NCBI GenBank assembly: GCA_026392555.1
Contig: JAPLBW010000048.1
Location: forward strand, 1 to 12,634
Reading direction: 5' to 3'
Origin: Actinomycetota bacterium
GTDB taxonomy: Bacteria > Actinomycetota > Actinomycetes > UBA12327
DNA length: 12,634 bases
A model generated the notes under the pieces. That model searched no databases, had not been told where the DNA came from, and was given only the letters and a program-made list of their open reading frames with translations. Every line of letters begins with the position of its first letter. Position 1 is the first letter of the stretch. A program made the translations under genes and the position numbers. Positions 5,557-12,634 of the stretch are shown piece after piece.

Positions 5557-6567
5557 CTACTGCTTGGCAGCCGCTCGCGCGCGACGAGCATCACGCATTT
5601 GCTCAAACTTCGAGGCCTGGGTTTCAAGGTCAGCCAAGAACACGGCCAACTCTTCACGCTTGGCTTCGCCGGCCGGACCAAAGTCATTGCGCTCAAAGAT
5701 GTTCCACTGACGCAAGATGGGCTGGATGACTTCGTCAAGGTGTTGACGAGCGTCATACACACCGGCCAGCGCCATCTGAATTGACTTGCGACCAAAGCCT
5801 TCAATGGACGCACCTGGCATCTCGAAATTGGTCAACACATCAACAATGGCGCTCATCGCCTGGTCAGGCGCCAAATCCAAGGCGCCCGAGAGCACATTGC
5901 GATAGAAGAGCATGTGCAGGTTCTCGTCCAGAGCGATGCGTTGCATCAGCTGGTCGCAGACTGCGTCATTGGACAGATGACCGGTGTTGCGGTGGGCCAC
6001 CCGGGTAGCCAGCTCCTGGAAAGCCACGTAGGCAATGCCGTGCAGCAACTGGTCCTCGTGACTGTTCTTAAAGCCGGTGGACATGTGGGTCATTCGAGAT
6101 TTTTCTAGTTCATCAGGGTCAACGCTTCGGGTCACCATTAAGTAGTCGCGCATCGCTACGGCGTGGCGACCTTCTTCAGCCGTCCAACGGTGGACCCATG
6201 TTCCCCAGGCTCCTTCACCACGGAAGATAGTGGCAATCTCGTGGTGGTAGCTGGGCAGGTTGTCTTCGGTCAAGAGGTTGACCACTAGTGCCGTGCGCAC
6301 TTCGTCGGGGAACGAGGACTGCTCACTGCTCCAGGCCTTGCCATTCAGGACGCCGTCAAAGTTTTCGCCGTCAGTCCACGGCACATACTCGTGTGGCATC
6401 CAGTGCTTGTGCACGCTGATGTGGCGATTGACTTCGCCTGCCACCAATGGCTCAAGCTCGCGCAAGATGTCCACGTCAGTGAACCTGGCCGCAGCTTCGG
6501 CATCAATCGCGTTATTGCGAGGGGTCGAAGTCAATGAAGCCGGCGTTGAGTTAGCCGTTGCGGTCAT
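5557..6567 (-). CDS. Acyl-ACP desaturase (soluble di-iron, DesA1-like)
   Basis: A soluble 336-residue member of the plant-type stearoyl-ACP desaturase family (FA_desaturase_2), close in length to mycobacterial DesA1. It inserts a cis double bond into an acyl chain carried on ACP, using O2 and electrons from ferredoxin. The di-iron ligands are visible in order: Glu101 (NLLTEDNLP), Glu132 and His135 (AEEGRHAVAMRDY), Glu185 (FQELATRV), and Glu215 and His218 (DENLHMLFYRN). All expected ligands are present, so it should be active. The first 20 residues are a Thr/Ser-rich tail. The ATG start is supported by a perfect AGGAGG at 6574-6579, six bases upstream. A 33-base palindrome lies 44 bases before the start and probably controls it. 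Product chain length and double-bond position cannot be read from the sequence. Confidence 0.94.
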   Translation of the reverse strand: MTATANSTPASLTSTPRNNAIDAEAAARFTDVDILRELEPLVAGEVNRHISVHKHWMPHEYVPWTDGENFDGVLNGKAWSSEQSSFPDEVRTALVVNLLTEDNLPSYHHEIATIFRGEGAWGTWVHRWTAEEGRHAVAMRDYLMVTRSVDPDELEKSRMTHMSTGFKNSHEDQLLHGIAYVAFQELATRVAHRNTGHLSNDAVCDQLMQRIALDENLHMLFYRNVLSGALDLAPDQAMSAIVDVLTNFEMPGASIEGFGRKSIQMALAGVYDARQHLDEVIQPILRQWNIFERNDFGPAGEAKREELAVFLADLETQASKFEQMRDARRARAAAKQ

Positions 6568-6610
6568 GGTGAGCCTCCTGCCAATGCACTGATGTGCGGT
6601 GATCTGATAA

Positions 6611-6643
6611 ACCTACGCTACCGTAAGTTACGCCGCCGTAGGT
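6611..6643. promoter_or_regulatory. 33-base palindrome, probable repressor operator for the desaturase
   Basis: The sequence is symmetric about G6627. The outer arms ACCTACG (6611-6617) and CGTAGGT (6637-6643) are exact reverse complements. The inner arms CGTAA (6622-6626) and TTACG (6628-6632) are too. Only the four-base segments between the arms do not pair. Two nested half-site pairs on one axis are typical of a TetR-type dimer or pair of dimers. Similar CCTACG/GTAAC elements occur, to my knowledge, upstream of fatty-acid genes in actinobacteria. Its place 44-76 bases before the desaturase start, between divergent genes, fits control by an acyl-CoA- or acyl-ACP-sensing regulator. No regulator gene is in the window. 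Confidence 0.65.
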
Positions 6644-6777
6644 AGGCAGATTAGCCCCTCCGCTCACGCGTGTTGGGGTCTGGGCGGTAGGTTTCACACC
6701 TGCGGCGCGCACGTCAGGACCTTTGACCTTGGCGTTCAGCCGCGTTGGCACCCAAGATCAGGCAGGTGGAAATCGAC

Positions 6778-7518
6778 ATGGACGAGATGATGCGCCCACG
6801 CGACATCCAGGCTCGAATTCGAGCTGGCGCATCGGTTGACGATGTCATCGTTGAGTCCGGCCTCGATCGTGAACGTGTTGAACGATTTGCCGCTCCCATG
6901 TTGGCCGAACGTGAGCACATCATCTACCTCGCACTCGACACCGAACTTCGCCGCGACTTCGCCAACGACATCTCGCTGGTTGCCGCCGTATCAGAACGCC
7001 TCACCCCGCTGGGTGTCGAAAGCAGTTCTGTTAATTGGCAAGCCTGGCGTCGCGAAGACAGTCGCTGGATTGTTGAAGCCAACTTTGTTATTGGTCGCGA
7101 ACAACGCTCTGGACACTGGGTTTTTGATCCGAAAACTTCGACGCTGATCGCTGACGACGCCGAAGCGCGTTGGCTCATTGACCCAGATGCAAGTGAGCCC
7201 GACAGTGGCGACCGCGGACGCCCGTTGCTGGCCAGCGTTCGTCCGATCAATTCGCGAGCCGAAACCGAAACCGCACCTGCTCAGCTCATTGATGTCACTG
7301 ACACAGAGCCTGCACTCAGTGCGGAGCCGACTCCCGTCGTATCCCCTGTTGCCTTGGCCCAAACCCCTGCTGAAGACCTAGCTGAGCTGGTCGAGGAACA
7401 ACTGGAACTGGTTGACGCCCCGGCACCGCGCCCATCGGCTGCCCCTAAGCGCAAGGGACGCGCGTCGGTTCCCTCCTGGGATGACATTGTCTTTGGGGCC
7501 AAGAAGCCCACGGAATAA
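6778..7518 (+). CDS. sepH: Septation protein SepH, N-terminally shortened
   Basis: SepH is an actinobacterial cell-division protein that binds FtsZ and promotes Z-ring assembly. The helix-turn-helix part of its DUF3071 domain is clear (RPRDIQARIRAGASVDDVIVESGLDRERVERFAAPMLAERE, residues 6-46), as is the WQAWRREDSRWIVEANF block at 87-103. A Pro/Ala/Glu-rich linker (140-225) leads to the conserved C-terminal RASVPSWDDIVFG at 228-240. Known SepH proteins carry about 45 more residues before the IEI-type strand. Here the homology starts at IRQVEID, just upstream of the ATG, and an in-frame stop lies at 6724-6726. I chose ATG 6778, which has AGGTGG eight bases upstream; the TTG at 6745 would give 257 residues. 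I found no trace of the missing segment in other frames. Confidence 0.82.
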   Translation: MDEMMRPRDIQARIRAGASVDDVIVESGLDRERVERFAAPMLAEREHIIYLALDTELRRDFANDISLVAAVSERLTPLGVESSSVNWQAWRREDSRWIVEANFVIGREQRSGHWVFDPKTSTLIADDAEARWLIDPDASEPDSGDRGRPLLASVRPINSRAETETAPAQLIDVTDTEPALSAEPTPVVSPVALAQTPAEDLAELVEEQLELVDAPAPRPSAAPKRKGRASVPSWDDIVFGAKKPTE

Positions 7519-7529
7519 TTGCGCCGGTT

Positions 7530-8111
7530 TTAGAGCGCGAGGTGCGAGGTTGCCTTGCTTAAGGCCTGCGCAAACGCCAACACTTGTTCGACAGTCTCGG
7601 CGCCATCGGCCGCCTCGCTCACGCGCAACGAAAAGTCATCATTGGATGTCGTACCGGCGTAACCGTGGTCAGCCTCACAGTTCGGATCACCGCACGCCGC
7701 AGGTTCCAGGTCAATGCGACTAACCGCTCCCCAACCAATGGTCAACATTACTTCAGCTACGCCACGATCGGGTGAATAGGTTTCTGGATTGGTGGCAACG
7801 CGTGCGACAACAACAGAGTTGACCTTTTCGATCCGTACTGCTTCAGTTCCCGCAGTTGCGTAAGGGCGGTCAGTTGTTTCATCAACGGGGTGTTCGTCGG
7901 TGTGCCCAACAACAAGCCGCGTGGGAGTCAACACCAAGACGGTGATGTGGCGCCGAAGTTCACTGTGATCAAAGGTGGCTTCGTGTTGAACGACAAAAGC
8001 ATTGACCGGCTCACCAGCAAGGGCAGTATCAAGGGCGTCGATGACCAACGAGGGGTAATACCCACTGCGCTCAATGGCTTCGCGCATGGATTCCACGGTC
8101 ATAGAGGTCAT
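7530..8111 (-). CDS. DUF5998 family protein
   Basis: A soluble 193-residue protein recognised as DUF5998, an actinobacterial family of unknown function commonly encoded next to sepH. The N-terminal half is highly conserved: AIERSGYYPSLVIDALDTALAGE (12-34), HEATFDHSELRRHITVLVLTPTRLVVGHTDEHP (43-75). A CGDPNCEADHGY stretch at 140-151 brings together Cys140, Cys145 and His149 and could bind a metal. There is no signal peptide or membrane segment. The ATG start has AGGA six bases upstream, which favours it over a second ATG three codons later. It converges on sepH with an 11-base gap. Its own promoter must lie in the 66 bases 8112-8177, since the preceding gene on this strand ends there. Confidence 0.85.
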   Translation of the reverse strand: MTSMTVESMREAIERSGYYPSLVIDALDTALAGEPVNAFVVQHEATFDHSELRRHITVLVLTPTRLVVGHTDEHPVDETTDRPYATAGTEAVRIEKVNSVVVARVATNPETYSPDRGVAEVMLTIGWGAVSRIDLEPAACGDPNCEADHGYAGTTSNDDFSLRVSEAADGAETVEQVLAFAQALSKATSHLAL

Positions 8112-8177
8112 CGATCATCCTGTCTGTAGCAAGGTTTGATTTAAGAGTACGCAGATGTCAGCAAAGTAGCAGGATGA

Positions 8178-9302
8178 CTAATCAGTCAACCGACGAACGG
8201 GGCTTTCGGTCCTAGCCTGCGGCACTTTGACCGACATCTTGGCGCCCAGAACAGCCAGGCCCTTAGAGCTGACCAATACCGGATCCAGGACCACATCGGA
8301 GATTTGCGGGTGCGCGTCCACCATCACCGAGACTCGCAGGATCAATTCCTCAAGGTCGGCCAAGGCTTCTTCGCCAGCGCCCAACCCATCTAGCAACAAC
8401 GGCGCGGCGCGCGGAGCGCGGATGATGCGAGCCGCGTCGACATCGGTGAGCGGCGGGATCGCATAAGCACGATCGCCCAACAACTCAGTGGTAACGCCCG
8501 AGATTCCAAAGGAAACAACTGGACCGAACAAGGGATCCTCAATCGAACCCACCACACAAGCAACGCCAGGTTGGGCCATGCGCTGCAACGTCATGCGCTC
8601 GGCCTTAACTCCAAACCGGTTTTGCAAACGACGAAACGCGGTCCGCACCGCAGCATCGCTTTCTAAGTTCAACCGCTGCGTGCCCAGATCCGCTCGACCG
8701 GCTAACTCTGGATCGCTCAGTCGCAATCCGACGGGGTAACCCAACGTCTGTGACAACTCAACGGCTTGATCCTCGCTCGTGACGTGAGCGCTGGGCCACA
8801 GATCGATGCCGTAGCAGCCCAACAATTCCGCGATTTGATTCTCATCAAGGATGCGCTCATCACCCACCTGCGTGAGTGAATCCCCCATGATCGACTCAAG
8901 CATGGCTCCAGCATCGTGGATGCGCAGGTCGTCAAACTCGGGCATCAGACCTGCCGGTTCGTGCCGCCACGTCGAGTAATTGGTCACGGCCGCAATGGCC
9001 CGGATGGCTTCTTCCACCGAAAAGAAAGCGGGGACCGAGCCTTTCATGGGAACACCCGCCTCGTCGCGACGCATCAGCAATTCCACACTCGAAGCGCCAT
9101 CAGGGCCAACCCCCACCACCGTGGCAACGACGGGTTTGATCAAGCGAGCACCAGCATGGGCAATGGCCTCCACCGCGCCTTCACCGGCGGTACTTAGTGG
9201 CGGCACAAAGATGGCCAAGATCGAATCCACCGCGGGGTCGTCAAGCAATCCAGCGAGGGCACCGTCGAAGTCCTCTGCGGTTGCTGATGCGCCAAGCGAC
9301 AC
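8178..9302 (-). CDS. Pat-like acetyltransferase/acyl-CoA synthetase, C-terminal fragment (after frame break)
   Basis: This is the C-terminal 370 or so residues of the protein whose first part is encoded at 9241-10827. It contains the end of the second CoA-ligase subdomain (AEDFDGALAGLLDDPAVDSILAIFVPPL, near 9-36) and then an ATP-grasp domain of the NDP-forming acyl-CoA synthetase type. That domain runs from LDENQIAELLGCYGIDLWPS, through QRMAQPGVACVVGSIEDPLFGPVVSFGISGVTTELLGD, to RAPRAAPLLLDG. The GTG at 9302 is only the first possible start in this frame. Upstream, this frame continues as WEPSVSLGASATAEDF, which reads as homologous protein. The fragment is therefore the displaced continuation of the upstream half, not an independent gene, and no ribosome-binding site is evident before the GTG. 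Confidence 0.82.
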   Translation of the reverse strand: MSLGASATAEDFDGALAGLLDDPAVDSILAIFVPPLSTAGEGAVEAIAHAGARLIKPVVATVVGVGPDGASSVELLMRRDEAGVPMKGSVPAFFSVEEAIRAIAAVTNYSTWRHEPAGLMPEFDDLRIHDAGAMLESIMGDSLTQVGDERILDENQIAELLGCYGIDLWPSAHVTSEDQAVELSQTLGYPVGLRLSDPELAGRADLGTQRLNLESDAAVRTAFRRLQNRFGVKAERMTLQRMAQPGVACVVGSIEDPLFGPVVSFGISGVTTELLGDRAYAIPPLTDVDAARIIRAPRAAPLLLDGLGAGEEALADLEELILRVSVMVDAHPQISDVVLDPVLVSSKGLAVLGAKMSVKVPQARTESPVRRLTD

Positions 9303-10827
9303 CGACGGTTCCCAACGCGTCCGAGTTTCCCACGATGGCCACCGTTGAACCCTGCGGCAACGGCTGAAAGCTCAAGACCTGGCTGACATCAAAGAGGTGG
9401 TTCAAGGTTTCGGTTTGAATAACGCCCGATTGGGTAAACAATGCTTCAAGCGCGGCCGGCGGCAACGAACTGCGGCGCACCGCATGACCGAGGGGTCGAG
9501 CCTGCATTGATCCGCCAGTTTTCATGGCCACGATCGGGGTGTGGCGCGAAATGCGGCGTGCAAGACGAGTGAATTTGCGTGGGTTACCGATGGATTCCAG
9601 ATACAGCAAAATTACGTCCGTGTCGGGGTCTTCTTCCCAGTACTGCAAAACATCGTTGCCCGACACGTCGGCACGGTTACCGGCGCCAACAAAGGTCGAA
9701 ACTCCTAAACCGCGTCGACGCACCGTTTCTAACAAAGCAATTCCCAGGGCACCGGATTGACTAAAGAAGCCGATGCGACCGCGGGGCGGCATCACCGGGG
9801 CCAAAGATGCATTGAGTTGCACCTCGCCGGCGGTGTTGATGATGCCTAGGCAGTTCGGTCCCACAACGCGCATGCCACGACCGCGCGCGACTTGGACTAA
9901 TTGACGCTGCAGTTCGCGCCCTTCTTCGCCGGCTTCGGCAAACCCGGATGAAATCACCACAATGGCGCGTGCGTCTTTTTCACTACAGGCGCGCGCAACA
10001 TCGAGCACTCGTTCAGCAGGAACAGCAACGATGGCCAAGTCAACGGAGCCAGGGACATCGAGCACCGACGGGTACGCCTTTACCCCGGCAATGGATTCGG
10101 CCGAGGGGTGAACCACGCTGAGCTCGCCGGTAAATCCAGCATCCAAGATGTTGCGAAGCAAGGTGTGACCAAAGGTGCCTTCGCGCACCGAAACTCCCAC
10201 CAAGATCACGGACTGCGGTGAGAGCAGTTGCTTAATAGATACCGCTTCCGCACGGTGTTCGCGCGCTTCCATCACGCGCAGGGATTGTTCAGTGGGTTCC
10301 AGATCAATGCTCACGCTGACCATGCCATCGTCGACCTGCTGTTGGGCTTCGAAACCGGCATCGGCAAAGACGTCCAACATCCGCGAGTTTTCTGACAAAA
10401 CGGTGCCAACAAAGGTGCGCAGGCCACGTTCGCGTCCGGCTGCTGCCAGGTGCTCGAGCAAAATCGAGCCCACCCCACGGGCCTGGTGGTTGTCTCGCAC
10501 GGTCAAGGCAATCTCGGCCTCGGTCGCGCCGGTTGCCTCGTAGCGCCCTACCCCGATGATCTGTGGTCCCAGGGTCAACACCAAGGCCACTCGTCGATCG
10601 TGGTCGACCGTGGTCAGTTGCTCAAGCTCCTTGGGCGTGAGGTCACCACGCAAGGTGAAATACCGGAAATAAATGCTCTCGGGGCTCAAGCTCGATTGAA
10701 AGTCGGCGATCTTTTCCGCATCGGCGGGCGTGATGGGGCGCAAGTGCGCCGCGCGACCATCGCGCAACAAGACATCGGCTTCCCACTGTCGCGGGTAAGG
10801 GGCTCCCGCGGGAGTTGGATCGCTCAC
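9241..10827 (-). CDS. Pat-like GNAT acetyltransferase/NDP-forming acyl-CoA synthetase, N-terminal part (frame broken)
   Basis: The intact family is a single protein of about 900 residues joining a GNAT acetyltransferase to an NDP-forming acyl-CoA synthetase-like module; relatives acetylate lysines on acetyl-CoA synthetase and other enzymes. Here the GNAT domain spans about 19-175, with the acetyl-CoA loop QARGVG at 115-120. A CoA-binding Rossmann domain covers about 200-332 (LLSPQSVILVGVS to VVGPNCLGII). A succinyl-CoA-ligase-like domain runs from about 349 to 485 (GRIGFFSQSGALGIALLETV), with His448 in PLGHAV at the place of the family's phospho-histidine. After GNSDALG (500-506) the frame switches, and the last 20 or so residues are out-of-frame translation up to a stop at 9241. 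The GTG start has AAGGG two bases upstream, which is tight. The gene diverges from parC. Confidence 0.85.
   Translation of the reverse strand: MSDPTPAGAPYPRQWEADVLLRDGRAAHLRPITPADAEKIADFQSSLSPESIYFRYFTLRGDLTPKELEQLTTVDHDRRVALVLTLGPQIIGVGRYEATGATEAEIALTVRDNHQARGVGSILLEHLAAAGRERGLRTFVGTVLSENSRMLDVFADAGFEAQQQVDDGMVSVSIDLEPTEQSLRVMEAREHRAEAVSIKQLLSPQSVILVGVSVREGTFGHTLLRNILDAGFTGELSVVHPSAESIAGVKAYPSVLDVPGSVDLAIVAVPAERVLDVARACSEKDARAIVVISSGFAEAGEEGRELQRQLVQVARGRGMRVVGPNCLGIINTAGEVQLNASLAPVMPPRGRIGFFSQSGALGIALLETVRRRGLGVSTFVGAGNRADVSGNDVLQYWEEDPDTDVILLYLESIGNPRKFTRLARRISRHTPIVAMKTGGSMQARPLGHAVRRSSLPPAALEALFTQSGVIQTETLNHLFDVSQVLSFQPLPQGSTVAIVGNSDALGTVGVAWRISNRRGLRRCPRWIA
9300..9318 (-). other. Frame-break and deletion junction in the Pat-like gene
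   Basis: Coming from the start codon, the frame reads NSDALG and then loses homology. The other frame reads WEPSVSLGASATAEDF directly across the same bases. In intact relatives these two segments are separated by roughly 12-16 residues. The shared bases TTGGGA (9310-9315 on the minus strand) can be the end of the first segment or the start of the second, as expected if a piece was lost between two short direct repeats and the number of bases lost was not a multiple of three. Confidence 0.7.
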
Positions 10828-10947
10828 ACCCTTAGGTTATCGCCGCGCGCCCTCATCCGCCCGTGGCTCGCGTGCGCCAAGATGGTCACGTTGACCTAGC
10901 CGCCACATCGGCTGGGTTCTGCCACACACCTCAAGGAGCACCTGAGC

Positions 10948-12634
10948 ATGGCCCGCAAAACCACTGCTGCACCGCCGGCCCCCTTCGATGAGCACATCAT
11001 CGACATCGACGTCACCGACGAGATGCAGAGCTCGTTTCTTGAATACGCCTACTCGGTCATCTATTCCCGCGCCTTGCCCGATGCTCGTGATGGCCTCAAG
11101 CCCGTCCAGCGCCGCATTTTGTATGGCATGTCCGCTATGGGGCTGAACCCTGATCGCGGCCACGTCAAGAGTTCTCGAGTCGTCGGCGATGTCATGGGCA
11201 AGCTGCACCCCCACGGTGACGGCGCTATCTATGACGCCTTGGTCCGCATGGCGCAATCGTTTTCGCTGCGTGTTCGCCTCGTTGATGGACACGGCAACTT
11301 CGGCAACCTAGATGACGGCCCCGCAGCGATGCGCTACACCGAATGCCGTCTCGCCCCAGCCGCGATGCTCATGACCGGCTCTCTGGACGAAGATGTTGTT
11401 GACTTCGCCCCCAACTATGACGACCGCGAAACCGAACCCGTGGTTTTGCCAGCTGCTTTTCCCAACTTGCTCGTCAACGGTGCAACCGGCATCGCAGTGG
11501 GCATGGCCACCAACATGCCTCCGCACAACCTCGGTGAAGTCATTGCCGCAGCCCGGCACCTGATTGATCACCCGAAGGCGACACTGCTGGACCTGATGAA
11601 GTTTGTTCCCGGCCCAGACTTTCCCACCGGCGGATCGATTGCCGGGCTCGCTGGAATCCGTGACGCCTACGCAACCGGCAAGGGCACCTTCCGCACTCGC
11701 GCCACCGTCTCGATTGAACGCGTCAGCGCGCGCAAGACCGGTTTAGTCATCACCGAACTCCCCTACACGGTCGGCCCAGAAAAGGTCATCGATCGCATTG
11801 CTGACCTGGTGCGCTCCAAGAAGCTCAACGGCATCACCGACGTCATTGACCTCACCGATGGCGAGAACGGTCTGCGCCTGGTGATTGAAATCAAGAATGG
11901 CTTTAATCCTGAGGCCGTGCTTGAGCAGCTCTACAAGCTCACTCCCATGGAAGATTCCTTCGCCATCAACAACGTGGCCCTGGTCGAGGGTCGCCCGCGC
12001 ACCCTGGGCTTGCGCGAGATGCTCGATGTGTACATCCAACACCGCTTTGAGGTGGTACGCCGCCGCAGTGAATACCGTCGCCGCAAGGCCGCCGAGCGCG
12101 CCCACATCGTTGAAGGCCTACTCATCGCCTTGGATGCCATCGACGATGTCATCCACATCATCCGCACCAGTAAGGATTCCACCGAGGCTCGTGCCAAGTT
12201 GGCTGAGGCCTTCGAATTGTCCGAAATTCAAACCCAGCACATCATGGACATGCCGCTGCGTCGCTTGACCTCACTTGAAGTAGGCAAACTCCGCGACGAA
12301 CTGGCCGAACTTGAAGCACTCATCACAGCCTTGACCGAGGTCTTGAGCAACGAATCCGTGCTGAAGAAGCTGGTGTCCGCTGAACTTGCTGACGTTGCCA
12401 AGGAGCACCAAACCGATCGTCGCACCGTGTTGCTTGAAGCCTCAGCCCAACCGGTCACCTCTGCTGTTTCGTTAGAGATCGACGACGAACCGTGCCGTGT
12501 CCTGCTCTCGTCCACCGGATTGTTGGCGCGCTCGGCCACCTTGGTCACCGAAGCCAGCGAGGACGAAACCCGCGCTCGCCACGATGTGATCCTGACGACC
12601 GCCCCCGCGATGACACGTGGAGCTGTCGGTGTGG
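10948..12634 (+). CDS. parC: DNA topoisomerase IV subunit A (partial at window edge)
   Basis: This is the DNA-cleaving subunit of a type IIA topoisomerase. With ParE it decatenates daughter chromosomes. 562 codons are present and the frame is open at the right edge. The breakage-reunion domain is intact: [25 protein letters not shown] at 32-56, the [10 protein letters not shown] helix at 87-96, and the catalytic Tyr130 in AAMRYTECR. Later parts include [20 protein letters not shown], the tower domain, and [17 protein letters not shown] at the coiled-coil gate. I call it parC rather than gyrA because [15 protein letters not shown] and [16 protein letters not shown] follow Streptomyces-type ParC and because of the neighbourhood; gyrA cannot be fully excluded. 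The ATG start has AAGGAG at 10933-10938, nine bases upstream. The 120-base gap to the divergent gene holds a TTGACC at 10891-10896, but no convincing -10 box follows it. Confidence 0.92.
   Translation, partial: MARKTTAAPPAPFDEHIIDIDVTDEMQSSFLEYAYSVIYSRALPDARDGLKPVQRRILYGMSAMGLNPDRGHVKSSRVVGDVMGKLHPHGDGAIYDALVRMAQSFSLRVRLVDGHGNFGNLDDGPAAMRYTECRLAPAAMLMTGSLDEDVVDFAPNYDDRETEPVVLPAAFPNLLVNGATGIAVGMATNMPPHNLGEVIAAARHLIDHPKATLLDLMKFVPGPDFPTGGSIAGLAGIRDAYATGKGTFRTRATVSIERVSARKTGLVITELPYTVGPEKVIDRIADLVRSKKLNGITDVIDLTDGENGLRLVIEIKNGFNPEAVLEQLYKLTPMEDSFAINNVALVEGRPRTLGLREMLDVYIQHRFEVVRRRSEYRRRKAAERAHIVEGLLIALDAIDDVIHIIRTSKDSTEARAKLAEAFELSEIQTQHIMDMPLRRLTSLEVGKLRDELAELEALITALTEVLSNESVLKKLVSAELADVAKEHQTDRRTVLLEASAQPVTSAVSLEIDDEPCRVLLSSTGLLARSATLVTEASEDETRARHDVILTTAPAMTRGAVGV

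Noticed and set aside
5046..5729. Long plus-strand open frame (227 residues) across the carbonic anhydrase homologue
   Set aside because: It lies in a different frame of a clear gene, is rich in Arg, Pro and Trp as shadow frames are, runs through the 7-base repeats into the desaturase, and shows no family motif.
6687..6700. AGGT/ACCT mini-palindrome near sepH, considered as a second operator
   Set aside because: Only four-base arms around a five-base loop; it shares AGGT with the 33-base palindrome but lacks its inner arms.
8112..8177. Possible -35/-10 pair for DUF5998 on the minus strand
   Set aside because: The best boxes match the consensus poorly and the spacing is short, so no promoter is called.
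10898..10913. Small hairpin AGCCG/CGGCT upstream of parC
   Set aside because: A five-base stem with no T-run and no conserved context; not enough to call an operator or attenuator.
1..12634. CRISPR arrays, insertion sequences, tRNA or rRNA genes, toxin-antitoxin or defence systems
   Set aside because: None seen on either strand; nearly all of the window is taken up by conserved actinobacterial chromosomal genes.

Overview
The window reads as a piece of a chromosomal core region from an actinobacterium (class Actinomycetia) of moderate G+C. The evidence is gene content. The left part (TrkA, DUF3159, OB-fold protein, DUF3710, dut, DUF3093, DUF4193) follows the same order and orientations as the ceoC to Rv2699c block of Mycobacterium tuberculosis. 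The right part carries SepH, DUF5998, a GNAT/acyl-CoA-synthetase (Pat-like) gene and parC, genes that lie in the same chromosomal neighbourhood in Streptomyces. Very short gaps, 1 to 4 base start/stop overlaps and many GTG starts suggest a streamlined genome, possibly one of the small free-living lineages; that last point is inference. I saw no mobile element, phage gene, CRISPR array, tRNA or rRNA.

Layout. 3-404 (+) is the end of a TrkA-type potassium-uptake regulator. It converges, with no gap, on a five-gene minus-strand operon at 405-3038. In reading order the operon is a PaaI-type hotdog thioesterase, dUTPase, DUF3710, an OB-fold protein and the DUF3159 membrane protein, and every junction overlaps. 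Diverging from it are a shortened DUF3093 membrane protein and a DUF4235 protein (3089-3683, +). Next come a DUF4193 zinc-ribbon protein and a translationally coupled, unnamed 282-residue protein (3693-4837, -). A gamma-class carbonic anhydrase homologue (4994-5512, +) converges on an acyl-ACP desaturase (5557-6567, -), with five copies of a 7-base repeat between them. The desaturase and sepH (6778-7518, +) diverge around a 33-base palindrome that looks like a repressor operator. DUF5998 (7530-8111, -) follows. A Pat-like bifunctional acetyltransferase/acyl-CoA synthetase is split by a frame break (8178-10827, -). The window closes with the first 562 codons of parC (10948 onward, +).

How the genes fit together. 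Most are housekeeping functions: nucleotide-pool sanitation (dut), chromosome decatenation (parC), division-ring control (sepH), membrane-lipid unsaturation (desaturase with its likely operator), ion balance (TrkA) and acyl/acetyl-CoA-linked protein modification (Pat-like). They share a neighbourhood rather than one pathway.

The main oddity is that three otherwise conserved genes look damaged or shortened: DUF3093 lacks its C-terminus, SepH lacks its N-terminal segment, and the Pat-like gene has lost an internal piece and its frame. The cause could be genome erosion or assembly error; raw reads would decide. I found no clearly new multi-gene system. The best leads are the desaturase operator, the coupled DUF4193 and 282-residue pair, and the altered metal site of the carbonic anhydrase homologue.
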